From contig NZ_JAGINX010000001.1 in the NCBI RefSeq assembly GCF_017876395.1, positions 1,984,001 to 2,048,000 of the forward strand: a stretch of 64,000 nt of DNA, given 5' to 3'. Below the pieces are notes generated by a model. The model saw only the letters and a program-made list of their open reading frames with translations. It ran no database searches and was not told where the DNA came from. A program made the translations under genes and the position numbers. Position 1 is the stretch's first letter; the number at the start of each line of letters is the position of its first letter. This document shows positions 56,674 to 64,000 of this stretch, piece by piece. This DNA comes from Nesterenkonia lacusekhoensis (GTDB lineage Bacteria; Actinomycetota; Actinomycetes; Actinomycetales; Micrococcaceae).

Positions 56674-58131
56674 GTGTCTGAGGAGGTCCGCATCATCGAG
56701 GAGATACTGTACCGCGCGGCGTCGGTCCCGGAGTTCAGCGGCTATCCCACCGTGGACGCCCTGCTGGCCGAGCTGGAGGCGCTGCGCGATCGGCATCCCG
56801 AGCAGCTCACCGCACAGCGGATCGGCACCTCCCGGCTGGGCGAACCCATCCATCTCTATACCCTCACCCCCGCCGGAGAGGGCAGCTCGGCGGGAGATGA
56901 ACGGCTCTCCGGCCTGCTGGCCGGGGGCGTGCACCCCAACGAGCCCATCGGCTCCTGGACCATCGTGCACCTGGTCCGCGAGCTGACGGAAGACGCGGAC
57001 CTGGCCCGCCGGCTGGGGACGGTCTGGCACCTGGTCCCCTGCGCCGACCCGGACGCCATGCGGCTGAACGAGGGCTGGTTCGCCCGCCCCGAGGACCGTG
57101 AGACCTATTTCCGGAACTTCTACCGCCCCGCCGGGCGCGAGCAGGTGGAATGGACCTTCCCCTTCTCCTATAAGCGCGCCTACTTCGACGCCATGATGCC
57201 TGAGACCCAGGCCCTCCAGCGGGCGATCGACCTGACCCGTCCGGACTTCTACGTCCCCCTGCACAACGCCGAGTCCGGAGGCGCCTACTACTACCTCTCC
57301 GAACCTGCGCCCGAGCTCTACGGGATCCTACACCGGCTGCCCGAACAGCTGGGCATCCCGCTGCACCGCGGGGAGCCGGAGGCCGGCCACTTCGAAGAGC
57401 TTGACGACGGCATCTTCGCCATGGGCAGCCTGGAGGCCGTCTACGACTGGATGGAAGAGCTGGGCCTGGACCCCGTCCATCCCGGCGCCGCCGGGGAGGC
57501 CTCCACCGGCTATGCCCGCCGCTACGGCAGTCTCTCGCTGATCGCGGAGATGCCCATATGGACCCATGCCCAGGCCGATGACACCGCCGAGACCCAGGAG
57601 AGCTACTCAGCACTGCTGGAGCAGGAGAGCGTGGCCCTCCAGGAGGCTGGGGACATCCTGACCGGGCTGCTGGCCCGGGCCGAGGAGCATCTGAGCATGG
57701 AGACCCCGTTCCTCCGCGCCAGCCGTTCCTTCCTGCCGACGCTGACCCGGGCGGCTGAGGGCCACCGGGCCCGGGCGGCCCAGCCGGAGAGCCGGCGTCC
57801 GGCCACCGTCTCCGAGAAGCACAGTCTGCGCGGCTTGCTGCATATGCTGCGGCTGCGCTTCGGCGCGATCTTCCTGCGCGCGGTCCAGGCTGAGATCGCC
57901 GCCGGCACCGCCCCCGCGGCGCTGCGCCGCGTCGGAGAGGAGACCGAGGAGGTCTTCAGCCGCTGGCTGGCCGAGACCGATGCTGACGAGTCCGGAGACT
58001 TCCAGCCGCTTCCGGTCAAGGACGTGGTGGGCCTGCAGTACGGGGCCGTGCTGGCCCTGGCCGACCACTGCCTCAGGCGGCGGGCGCGCGCGGGATCATC
58101 AGCGGCTTGCCGGTCTCCGGGTCCTCGATGA
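56674..58131 (+). CDS. M14 family zinc carboxypeptidase
   Basis: 485 residues from the GTG at 56674, eight bases after TAGTCT. Zinc ligands: HPNEP (His and Glu of HxxE) in LLAGGVHPNEPIGSW and a later His in FYVPLHNAESGG; catalytic Glu in SLSLIAEMPIWTH. No signal peptide, so cytosolic. The first 290 residues are the peptidase; the rest is helical. The last 20 residues are encoded antisense to the convergent ATPase gene (59-bp overlap), suggesting loss of an earlier stop. Confidence 0.85.
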   Translation: MSEEVRIIEEILYRAASVPEFSGYPTVDALLAELEALRDRHPEQLTAQRIGTSRLGEPIHLYTLTPAGEGSSAGDERLSGLLAGGVHPNEPIGSWTIVHLVRELTEDADLARRLGTVWHLVPCADPDAMRLNEGWFARPEDRETYFRNFYRPAGREQVEWTFPFSYKRAYFDAMMPETQALQRAIDLTRPDFYVPLHNAESGGAYYYLSEPAPELYGILHRLPEQLGIPLHRGEPEAGHFEELDDGIFAMGSLEAVYDWMEELGLDPVHPGAAGEASTGYARRYGSLSLIAEMPIWTHAQADDTAETQESYSALLEQESVALQEAGDILTGLLARAEEHLSMETPFLRASRSFLPTLTRAAEGHRARAAQPESRRPATVSEKHSLRGLLHMLRLRFGAIFLRAVQAEIAAGTAPAALRRVGEETEEVFSRWLAETDADESGDFQPLPVKDVVGLQYGAVLALADHCLRRRARAGSSAACRSPGPR

Positions 58132-58858
58132 CCCGGGAGTCCACCCCGAAGACCTCGCGAATGGTCTCCTCGGTCCCCACCTGGTGGGCCGTCCCCTCCG
58201 CGGCGATCCGCCCGTCCTTCATCGCCACGATGTGGGTGGCGTAGCGCAGCACCTGGTTGATGTCATGCAGCACGGCCACCAAGGTGCGGCCCTCGCGTTG
58301 CAGGCGGGCGCAGAGTTCGAGCACCTCGATCTGGTGGGCGATGTCCAGGTAGGTGGTGGGCTCGTCCAGCAGCAGCAGCGGGGTCTGCTGGGCCAGGGCC
58401 ATCGCGATCCAGGCGCGCTGACGCTGCCCGCCGGAGAGGGAGTCGACCTCGCGGGAGGCCAGCTCGGTCATCTGAGTGTCCTCCAGGGCCCGGCGGACCG
58501 CCTCCTCATCCTCCGCGCTCCAACGCTTGAACATGCTCTGATGCGGGTGCCGTCCGCGGGAGACCAGATCAGAGACGGTGATCCCCTCCGGGGCGATGGC
58601 CGACTGCGGCAGCAGGCCCACTGTGCGGGCCAGCTCCCTGGTGGGCATTGCTGAGATGGAGGCCCCATCGAGGAGGACCTGCCCGTCGCTGGGCTTGATC
58701 AGCCGGGCCAGACTGCGCAGCAGTGTGGATTTTCCGCAGGCGTTGGGGCCCATGATGACGGTGAAGGAGCCGTCCGGGATGACGATGTCGAGCTCCGCGA
58801 GGACGGCACGTTCGTCATAGCCGGAGCTGAGCCGCTCAGCGGCGAGGCGGTAGGTCAT
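58073..58858 (-). CDS. Iron-siderophore ABC transporter ATP-binding protein (FecE/FepC-like)
   Basis: 261 residues from the ATG at 58858, seven bases after TACTAT; an ATG at 58867 overlaps that -10 and is less likely. Walker A GPNACGKST, signature LSGGQRQRAWIAMALAQ, Walker B LLLLDEPTTYLDIAHQIEVLEL (typical FecE wording), switch His in AVLHDINQVLRYATH. Probably serves the FecCD permeases at 52267-54365, 4 kb away. Confidence 0.92.
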   Translation of the reverse strand: MTYRLAAERLSSGYDERAVLAELDIVIPDGSFTVIMGPNACGKSTLLRSLARLIKPSDGQVLLDGASISAMPTRELARTVGLLPQSAIAPEGITVSDLVSRGRHPHQSMFKRWSAEDEEAVRRALEDTQMTELASREVDSLSGGQRQRAWIAMALAQQTPLLLLDEPTTYLDIAHQIEVLELCARLQREGRTLVAVLHDINQVLRYATHIVAMKDGRIAAEGTAHQVGTEETIREVFGVDSRVIEDPETGKPLMIPRAPAA

Positions 58859-58865
58859 GGCGACC

Positions 58866-58871
58866 ATAGTA
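58866..58871 (-). promoter_or_regulatory. -10 element TACTAT, leaderless start of the FecE-like gene
   Basis: TACTAT, seven bases, then the ATG at 58858. Confidence 0.5.
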
Positions 58872-58895
58872 GAACCTCGTGCTGAATTAGAGCAT

Positions 58896-59678
58896 TCACC
58901 CGTGACGGAACTCTCCGGGAGTCATCCCGGTGACCCTCCGGAAGGCCACTCCGAAGGCAGAAGTCGTCGCATAGCCCACGGTGCGGCCCGCCTCGGCCAC
59001 ACTGGCTCCCTCGGCCAACGACTCGATGGAGCACTTCACCCGGGCGGTGGTCACCCAGCCGCGGAATCCCAGGCCGGTCTCGCTGCGGAACAGACGGGTC
59101 AGGGTCCGGGAGCTCACACCCAGGCGCTCCGCCCAGCTGTCCAACCCGTGGGAGGCCGAAGGGTCGGCCAAGATCTCCTCCGCGGCACCGGCGATCAGCT
59201 CATGGGTGGGCATCTGCAGGATGACCGGCTGCGGGACCGGCTTGACCAGATCCATCACCACCGCCTCAGCACGGTGGCGCTCGCCGTCGTCGAGGTCCTC
59301 CGTGCGCAGATGCTCCAGCAGCTGACCCAGCAGAGGGGTGATCTCCACGCTGGCCGGCTCCTCGCTGCGCGCAGGAGTGTGCTCCGGATCGAAGAACGTC
59401 ACCCGGGAGGTGACACCGGCGGGCACCGTCCCGGAATAGACGGTCCCGGCGGGGATCCACAGGGCCTGCGACCCGGCCACCGTCCAGAGCCTGCGGCCCA
59501 CCAGCACCGTGATCGCTCCGCCGTGGGCCCACAGCAGTTCGTGGGTGGGGTGGAAGTGATCCGGCCAGCGGGTCTCCTCGCTGTGCTGGTCCAGCTCGCC
59601 GAAGATCCGCCCCCACGGGAACCGGTAGGGCTGCTCCTGAGGGGCAGCGACGAGGTCCGGGGTTCTGGGCAGGCTCAT
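58896..59678 (-). CDS. AraC family transcriptional regulator
   Basis: 260 residues from the ATG at 59678 (MSLPRTPDL), nine bases after TATGCT. N-terminal cupin-like sensor (HFHPTHELLWAHGGAITVLVGRRLWTVAGSQALWIPAGTVYSG), C-terminal double helix-turn-helix: LDSWAERLGVSSRTLTRLFRSETGLGFRGWV and SVAEAGRTVGYATTSAFGVAFRRVTGMTPGEFR. It lies directly upstream of the FecE-like gene on the same strand, so it may control siderophore uptake in response to a ligand or siderophore; inferred from position. Confidence 0.9.
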   Translation of the reverse strand: MSLPRTPDLVAAPQEQPYRFPWGRIFGELDQHSEETRWPDHFHPTHELLWAHGGAITVLVGRRLWTVAGSQALWIPAGTVYSGTVPAGVTSRVTFFDPEHTPARSEEPASVEITPLLGQLLEHLRTEDLDDGERHRAEAVVMDLVKPVPQPVILQMPTHELIAGAAEEILADPSASHGLDSWAERLGVSSRTLTRLFRSETGLGFRGWVTTARVKCSIESLAEGASVAEAGRTVGYATTSAFGVAFRRVTGMTPGEFRHG

Positions 59679-59746
59679 GGTCCATCCAGCATAAGAGGTC
59701 TCCCTGAGCACGCCCTCATCCGCAGGGTCCGAGAGCCTGCGCCCAG

Positions 59747-59752
59747 TAGCCT
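59747..59752 (+). promoter_or_regulatory. -10 element TAGCCT, leaderless start of the tag gene
   Basis: TAGCCT, six bases (GTGATG), then the ATG at 59759, which decides among the three adjacent start codons at 59753, 59756 and 59759. Confidence 0.6.
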
Positions 59753-59758
59753 GTGATG

Positions 59759-60370
59759 ATGAGCCTCTCCGCTGAGACCACCGCCTCCGACGGCCTGTCG
59801 CGCTGCCCCTGGAGCACCGGCGCCCCGGAACTGACCGCCTATCACGACGCCGAATGGGGCTTCCCCGTGGGCGAGGACCAGCGGCTCTTCGAGAAGCTCT
59901 GCCTGGAGTCCTTCCAGTCCGGGTTGAGCTGGCGGACCATCCTGAACAGGCGGGAGGCCTTCCGCGCAGGATTCGCCGGATTCGAGATCTCCGCGGTGGC
60001 CCGCTTCGGGGAGGAGGACCTCGCCCGCCTGCTCTGCGATGCCGGCATCGTGCGCAACCGCGCCAAGATCGAAGCCTGCATCGGCAACGCCCGGCGGGCC
60101 GAGGAGCTCATCACCCAGGAGGGCTCCCTGGCGGCCTTCCTCTGGCGGTTCGAGCCGCCGGCCGAGGAGCTGGCCGAGCCGCAGACGCTGACGGTCTCGC
60201 CCTCCTCCACCGCGATGGCGAAGGAGCTGAAGAGGCGGGGCTGGCGGTTCTTCGGGCCGACTACGGCCTTCGCCTTCATGCAGTCCATGGGCCTGCTCAA
60301 CGACCACGTCCACGGCTGCATCCTCCGCGAGCCGGTTCAGCGGGCGCGGGCAGAGTTCACCAGGCCCTGA
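59759..60370 (+). CDS. tag: DNA-3-methyladenine glycosylase I
   Basis: 203 residues from the ATG at 59759. Family motifs: RCPWSTGAPELTAYHDAEWGFPVGEDQRLFEKLCLESFQSGLSWRTILNRREAFR with the Cys, the Glu of AEWG and the zinc-binding outline, and the C-terminal GPTTAFAFMQSMGLLNDHVHGC. The final His and Cys ligands of the zinc snap are present. Removes 3-methyladenine from alkylated DNA. Confidence 0.95.
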   Translation: MSLSAETTASDGLSRCPWSTGAPELTAYHDAEWGFPVGEDQRLFEKLCLESFQSGLSWRTILNRREAFRAGFAGFEISAVARFGEEDLARLLCDAGIVRNRAKIEACIGNARRAEELITQEGSLAAFLWRFEPPAEELAEPQTLTVSPSSTAMAKELKRRGWRFFGPTTAFAFMQSMGLLNDHVHGCILREPVQRARAEFTRP

Positions 60371-60414
60371 GCGGGGAGGACTGCAGAGGTGCGGGATGCA
60401 GGATGCACCCCTGT

Positions 60415-60420
60415 TACAGT
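60415..60420 (+). promoter_or_regulatory. -10 element TACAGT, leaderless GTG start of the Nudix gene
   Basis: TACAGT, six bases, then the GTG at 60427. Confidence 0.6.
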
Positions 60421-60426
60421 GCACGG

Positions 60427-60855
60427 GTGGATCTCAGAGTCGCCGCCTATGCCGTGATCACCGACGACGCCGGCCGCATGCTGCTGCCTCATTGGCACCA
60501 GGGGCCCGGCGGATGGACTCTGCCCGGCGGCGGCATCGACCCGGGCGAGGACCCGGCCGACGGCGTGATCCGAGAGATCCGCGAAGAGACCGGCTATGAG
60601 GCAGAGGTGCTGGAGCTGCTGGGGATCGACAATATGGTCATCCCGGGCGACCGCCGCCTCTCCGAGGAGAAGAAGGGCACGCCCATGCAGGCGCTGCGGA
60701 TCATCTACCGGGCACGGATCACCGACGGTGAGATGACCGCGGAGCAGGACGGGTCCACCGATGACGTCGCCTGGTTCACTCCGGAACAGATCGAGGGACT
60801 CAAGCGCGTCTCCCTGGTGGATGTGGGACGCCGCATGGCGGGGCTGATCAGCTGA
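60427..60855 (+). CDS. Nudix hydrolase
   Basis: 142 residues from the GTG at 60427. Nudix box GGGIDPGEDPADGVIREIREETGY (residues about 36-59) has all catalytic glutamates (GX5EX7REUXEEXGU). The N-terminal YAVITDDAGRMLLPHW strand and C-terminal DDVAWFTPEQIEGL are standard. Likely cleans up modified nucleotides or hydrolyses NDP-X; substrate unknown. Downstream of tag with its own promoter. Confidence 0.93.
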   Translation: MDLRVAAYAVITDDAGRMLLPHWHQGPGGWTLPGGGIDPGEDPADGVIREIREETGYEAEVLELLGIDNMVIPGDRRLSEEKKGTPMQALRIIYRARITDGEMTAEQDGSTDDVAWFTPEQIEGLKRVSLVDVGRRMAGLIS

Positions 60856-60902
60856 GCTTGCTGGGCGGTCGGCCCTGCTGGAGCCTCAGCTCTGCCGCGT
60901 CC

Positions 60903-61541
60903 TCAGCTCTGCCCGCCGGCCGGACGCCACATGCCGATCAGCGGCGTGGTGCCGTACGCTGGGATCTCGCTGATCTCCGCGAAGCCGTAGCGCGCATAGA
61001 TCGGCACGTTCTCCGGCTTGGAGGACTCCAGGTAGACCCCGACGCCGGCTCGGTCGGCCTGGGCGAGCCCATGGCGGATCAGCGCTGAGCCGGCTCCCCT
61101 CCCCCGCGCTTCGGGGGCAGTTCCGATCACCTTCAGGTACCAGTGGGGAGCTTTGGGCCGGTAGCGGGCGACCTCGCGGTAGGTCCGCTTCACGTCCTTG
61201 AACCGGCGGCCATAGATCCGTCGCATCGCCACAGCCTCAGTGAGCTGTTCGCGCCATCCCGCCTCCTGACCGGGCGCGCCCCAATAGGCCACACCCAGCG
61301 GTTCCGCGCTGGTGTCGGCGCCGTCCACAGCCACGTAGACGTGACCGCCGGTGCGCAGGTTGCTCAGCGCCTCGAAGCGGAACATCTGCTCCATACGGTC
61401 CTGCCTGCGGTCCTGCGGCAGCAGTCCGGCGATATGCGGGTCATCGCCGAAGGCACCGGCGAGGACCCGGGCGGCGGCGTCGGCGTCGGCCTCCGCGGCG
61501 GGACGGATGATCACGGAAGAAGCGGCTGGATCGATTCCCAT
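60903..61541 (-). CDS. GNAT family N-acetyltransferase
   Basis: 212 residues from the ATG at 61541, inside the end of the LysE gene (31-bp overlap). GNAT motif A: HWYLKVIGTAPEARGRGAGSALIRHGLAQADRAGVGVYLESSKPENVPIYARYGF, with the R/Q-x-x-G-x-G/A acetyl-CoA loop (RGRGAG). The N-terminus begins VIIRPAAEADADAAARVLAGAF. Acceptor unknown. Confidence 0.9.
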   Translation of the reverse strand: MGIDPAASSVIIRPAAEADADAAARVLAGAFGDDPHIAGLLPQDRRQDRMEQMFRFEALSNLRTGGHVYVAVDGADTSAEPLGVAYWGAPGQEAGWREQLTEAVAMRRIYGRRFKDVKRTYREVARYRPKAPHWYLKVIGTAPEARGRGAGSALIRHGLAQADRAGVGVYLESSKPENVPIYARYGFAEISEIPAYGTTPLIGMWRPAGGQS

Positions 61542-62131
61542 GTCTCTATGATCGCAGGGACCACTGACACCACCAGCAGCCCGGCCATGACGATGTTGAA
61601 GATCCGCATATGACGCGGCCGCGCGATCAGCCTGCCGGCGCCCACGCCCAGCACCGTCCAGGCGATGGTGCATGGGGCCCCGAAGACCAGAGCGAAGGCT
61701 GCGATCACCAGGACTTCGGTGAGGAAGGAGTCCCAGAATCCGGTGAAGGTCGACAGTGCGGCCAGAGCCAGAGTCCAGGCCTTGGGGTTGACGTACTGGA
61801 ACAGCGCCATCTGCACGAAGCCCGGCGGACTTCCCTCCCGCCGAGCCTTCAGGTCGGTGGGGCCGGTGCCGATCCTCCAAGCCAGCCACAGCAGGTAGGC
61901 CACGCCCAGCGGGCGGATGATGTCCAGCAGGAAGGGCCACTGGGCCAGGACCCCGCCCAGGCCCAGACCCACCAGCACGATCATGACGGGGAACCCGACG
62001 TTGATCCCGGCGATGGCCGGCACGGACTTCCGGAAGCCGAAGACAGCCCCGGAGGCCATCACGATGGTGTTGTTCGGCCCCGGAGTTCCGGCCCCGGCCA
62101 CGACGAACAGGATCAGCGACAGAAAGGTCAT
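61511..62131 (-). CDS. LysE/RhtB family exporter
   Basis: 206 residues. Six spans, with the family N-terminal signature VAGAGTPGPNNTIVMASGAVFGFRKSVPAIAGINVGF and later QMALFQYVNPKAWTLALAAL. Exports amino acids or related metabolites. The start follows TAGATT by six bases; the GNAT gene begins within its last codons, so the two form one unit. Confidence 0.92.
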   Translation of the reverse strand: MTFLSLILFVVAGAGTPGPNNTIVMASGAVFGFRKSVPAIAGINVGFPVMIVLVGLGLGGVLAQWPFLLDIIRPLGVAYLLWLAWRIGTGPTDLKARREGSPPGFVQMALFQYVNPKAWTLALAALSTFTGFWDSFLTEVLVIAAFALVFGAPCTIAWTVLGVGAGRLIARPRHMRIFNIVMAGLLVVSVVPAIIETWESIQPLLP

Positions 62132-62137
62132 GAGGAG

Positions 62138-62143
62138 AATCTA
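62138..62143 (-). promoter_or_regulatory. -10 element TAGATT, leaderless start of the LysE-family gene
   Basis: TAGATT, six bases, then the ATG at 62131. Confidence 0.6.
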
Positions 62144-62189
62144 CTTGCTCGGGTTGTGTGGTGCGGGCGCGAATCCCGCCGGGCTGCGC

Positions 62190-62407
62190 TACAGTTGAAA
62201 GCGTCTTTGTTCCCGACCACGAGGTGCCCGTTGAAGTTCTGAGGTCTGAGACCTGCGCAGTCTGCCCGCGACGTCCTGATGGCGTCCGGCCCGGCGCTGT
62301 GCTCTCCGACCGATCAGAAGTTCACGATTCTCCGCCGTTCCGGCTGCACCCGTGGCATCTGCGCAGCGTCTCCACGCGTCATCGACCGCTTCTGCCTGTG
62401 GAGACCT
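62190..62407 (+). promoter_or_regulatory. Promoter and structured 5' leader of the ABC-F gene
   Basis: A TACAGT -10 lies at 62190-62195, leaving a leader of about 205 bases. It contains the palindrome AGGTCTGAGACCT (62242-62254), and GCGGG/CCCGC (62163-62179) lies just upstream of the -10. Short ORFs are possible: a TTG at 62207 reads LFPTTRCPLKF and stops just before the palindrome. An in-frame extension of the ABC-F ORF begins upstream (ATG near 62279) but lacks ABC-F-like sequence. Long leaders with attenuators are common for ribosome-protection genes. Confidence 0.4.
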
Positions 62408-64000
62408 ATGCCTGCCCCCATACTTGCCACACATTCCTTGTCCTATCGCCTGCCCGAAGGTCGCACCGTCCTGGACCAGGTCAGCTTCGGACTGACGCCC
62501 GGCCGGCACGCTCTGATCGGTGACAACGGCGCCGGGAAATCGACCCTGCTGAAGCTCATCACCGGTGAGCTCACGCCCTCCTCCGGGACGGTCCAGCTCG
62601 ACGGCGACCTCGCCCACCTTCAGCAGAACCCGGCCGTGGATGAACACGTCCCCGTGGCTGAGCTGCTGGGCGTCCAGCAGACGCTGGACGCCCTGGCGGC
62701 CATCGAAGCCGGATCGGTGAGGGAGGAGCACTTCGACGCCGTCGGAGACGACTGGGACATCCGCGAACAGATCCTCGCCTCCCTAGCACGTGCCGGACTG
62801 GAGGGGATCGAGCTCTCCCGCACGGCCAGAAGCCTCTCCGGAGGCGAGCTGATCCTGCTCAGCCTCACCGGACTCGTCCTGCGTCGACCATCGCTGCTCA
62901 TCCTGGACGAACCCACCAACAACTTGGATGCGCACGCCCGACGGCGACTCAGCGACATCCTCGATCAGTTCTCAGGAACTGTCCTGGTGGTCAGTCATGA
63001 CCGTGACCTGCTCGAAGAGGTCGACTCCATCGGGGAGCTGCGCCGCGGATCGCTGCGCTGGTTCGGCGGCGGACTCTCGCTCTACGAGGAGATCATCGCC
63101 GCTGAGTCCGAAGCCGCCGCCCAACAGGTGGCCCAGGCCAAGGCTGACGTGAGGAGGCAGCGCCGCGAGCTGACCGAACAGCGGCGCAGGCACGCCGCCC
63201 GCGACCGCCAGGGGAAGCAGAGTGCCCAGAGCATGCCCAAGATCCTGGCCAATGCCCGGAGGTCCAAGGCTGAGGCCAACGCCGGCAGAGCCTCGGCGGC
63301 CCACCACACCCGGCTGGAAGAGGCGCGGAAGTCACTGGAACAGGCCGAGGAGCAGGTCCGTAAGGATCAGCAGATCCATCTCGATCTCCCTGGCGCCGAG
63401 GTGCCCAAGGGTCGCGAGGTGTTGGAGGTGGTCGGACTGCGCCCGCCGCACGGCACCGCTGTGGTCGACCTCCACCTGCGCGGACCGCAGCGCGTGGCGC
63501 TGACCGGGCCCAACGGCGTCGGGAAGACCTCAGTGCTGCGCTGCATCACGGGGGAGGCGCAGCCGCTGGAGGGCAGCGCCGGCGTCGCGGTGCCGTTCCG
63601 CTGTCTGCCGCAGAATCTGCAGCTGCTCGACGACGGTGCCAGCGTCCTGGAGAATATGCAGGGCTTCGCGCCGACCACGACGCCGGTTCAGGCTCGACAT
63701 CGACTGGCCCAGTTCCTGATCCGCGGCGACGCCGTCCACCAGCCGGCCGGGTCGCTCTCCGGCGGGGAGCGTTGGCGGGCCACACTGGCCTGCCTGCTGC
63801 TGGCCGAGCCGACGCCGCAGCTGCTCATCCTGGATGAGCCCACCAACAACCTGGACCTGGCCAGCGTGGCTCACCTGACCCACGCTCTGCAGGCCTACTC
63901 CGGTGCGCTGCTGGTGGTCAGCCACGATGAACGGTTCCTGCGTGAGCTGCAGCTGGACCAGCGGGTGGACCTGCGGGAGCCGGAGGAGATGGAGGCTCCA
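62408..64000 (+). CDS. ABC-F family ATPase (ribosome protection type), partial at right edge
   Basis: 531 codons seen from the ATG at 62408, no stop before the window end. Two nucleotide-binding domains with no membrane spans: Walker A GDNGAGKST and GPNGVGKTS; signatures SLSGGE in both; Walker B LLILDEPTNNLD in both; switch His SHDRD and SHDER. Between them is a charged coiled-coil linker (about 225-315: AAQQVAQAKADVRRQRRELTEQRRRHAARD...), the domain that reaches the peptidyl-transferase centre in Vga/Lsa/Msr proteins. Either antibiotic resistance or a housekeeping translation factor; the long leader favours the former. Confidence 0.88.
   Translation, partial: MPAPILATHSLSYRLPEGRTVLDQVSFGLTPGRHALIGDNGAGKSTLLKLITGELTPSSGTVQLDGDLAHLQQNPAVDEHVPVAELLGVQQTLDALAAIEAGSVREEHFDAVGDDWDIREQILASLARAGLEGIELSRTARSLSGGELILLSLTGLVLRRPSLLILDEPTNNLDAHARRRLSDILDQFSGTVLVVSHDRDLLEEVDSIGELRRGSLRWFGGGLSLYEEIIAAESEAAAQQVAQAKADVRRQRRELTEQRRRHAARDRQGKQSAQSMPKILANARRSKAEANAGRASAAHHTRLEEARKSLEQAEEQVRKDQQIHLDLPGAEVPKGREVLEVVGLRPPHGTAVVDLHLRGPQRVALTGPNGVGKTSVLRCITGEAQPLEGSAGVAVPFRCLPQNLQLLDDGASVLENMQGFAPTTTPVQARHRLAQFLIRGDAVHQPAGSLSGGERWRATLACLLLAEPTPQLLILDEPTNNLDLASVAHLTHALQAYSGALLVVSHDERFLRELQLDQRVDLREPEEMEAP

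Noticed and set aside
58839-58872. Possible second iron box before the FecE-like gene
   Set aside because: Best alignment to the DtxR/IdeR consensus reaches only about 9 of 19 positions, near chance for this composition.
62153-62161. Third copy of the CGTTGTGTGGGC inverted repeat
   Set aside because: Only nine bases match and there is no inverted partner nearby, so it is not counted as an element.
62279-62407. N-terminally extended ABC-F start at about 62279
   Set aside because: The extension (Cys/Arg-rich, no homology to ABC-F N-termini) precedes MPAPILATHSLSYRL, which is a normal family start; the upstream frame is probably just open leader sequence.
1-64000. CRISPR array, IS element, rRNA or tRNA genes
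   Set aside because: No regularly spaced direct repeats, transposase reading frames, terminal inverted repeats with target duplications, or cloverleaf/rRNA sequences were seen on reading; a tRNA scan was not possible.

Overview
The window is one contiguous chromosomal segment of a high-GC Gram-positive bacterium. The protein set points to an actinobacterium of the order Micrococcales, probably family Micrococcaceae (Nesterenkonia- or Arthrobacter-like). The clues are a SARP/BTAD regulator, a LAxTG sortase substrate, paired Pr6Pr membrane proteins, a DtxR/IdeR-type iron box, a BCKDH operon, and very many genes that start 6-7 bases after a TANNNT -10 hexamer with no Shine-Dalgarno sequence (leaderless mRNAs). 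The genus is an inference. I see no rRNA, tRNA, CRISPR array, insertion sequence or prophage.

Layout. 1-9 kb is export and defence: a partial ABC exporter with a divergent TetR, a DrrAB-type ABC exporter with a divergent TetR, an alpha/beta hydrolase, an FMN reductase, a VOC protein and a DHA2-family MFS pump. 9-17 kb holds a large SARP-NTPase-TPR regulator, a ferritin, an aldo/keto reductase, an acidic LAETG surface protein, a hot-dog thioesterase, an unusual PhoB-like regulator and a DUF1648-like membrane protein. 17-22 kb is a tight five-gene operon (OsmC-like protein, acyl-CoA dehydrogenase-like flavoenzyme, NrtA/SsuA-type binding protein, permease, ATPase) that looks like uptake plus oxidation of a small organosulfur or organonitrogen compound. 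22-30 kb carries branched-chain acid catabolism (3-hydroxyisobutyryl-CoA hydrolase, CoA-ester lyase, BCKDH E1 alpha/E1 beta/E2 with a HisC-like aminotransferase), a lipoprotein and two small ORFs. 30-36.5 kb has a 4-TM holin-family protein, an alpha/beta hydrolase paired with a WXG100-like protein, purB, and two Pr6Pr paralogues around a small-multidrug-export-like protein.

36.5-48 kb has an Erm 23S rRNA methyltransferase behind a roughly 290-base leader with a leader-peptide ORF, a YdcF protein, a ModAB pair without ModC, an aminotransferase, an ACR3-like transporter preceded by a leaderless 14-codon minigene, a baeRF (Rv2629-like) stress protein, a Na+/H+ antiporter, DUF3817 and RlmN. 47.5-62 kb has PepN, a siderophore-iron uptake locus (SIP reductase, binding protein, two FecCD permeases; the ATPase and an AraC regulator lie 4-5 kb further on behind an amidohydrolase, a PaiB-like protein and an M14 peptidase), 3-methyladenine glycosylase, Nudix, GNAT and LysE proteins. 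The window ends inside an ABC-F ribosome-protection-type gene with a structured leader.

Themes. (1) Leaderless expression is pervasive: about 17 genes follow the pattern TANNNT-N6/7-start. (2) Antibiotic response is dense: two ABC exporters, an MFS pump, Erm and ABC-F, the last two with long leaders. (3) Control sites can be read directly: an iron box over the FecCD promoter, 11-bp-spaced heptamers before the MFS pump, and a GTAC-rich operator between drrA and its TetR. (4) Long, nearly perfect inverted repeats of related architecture lie between genes.
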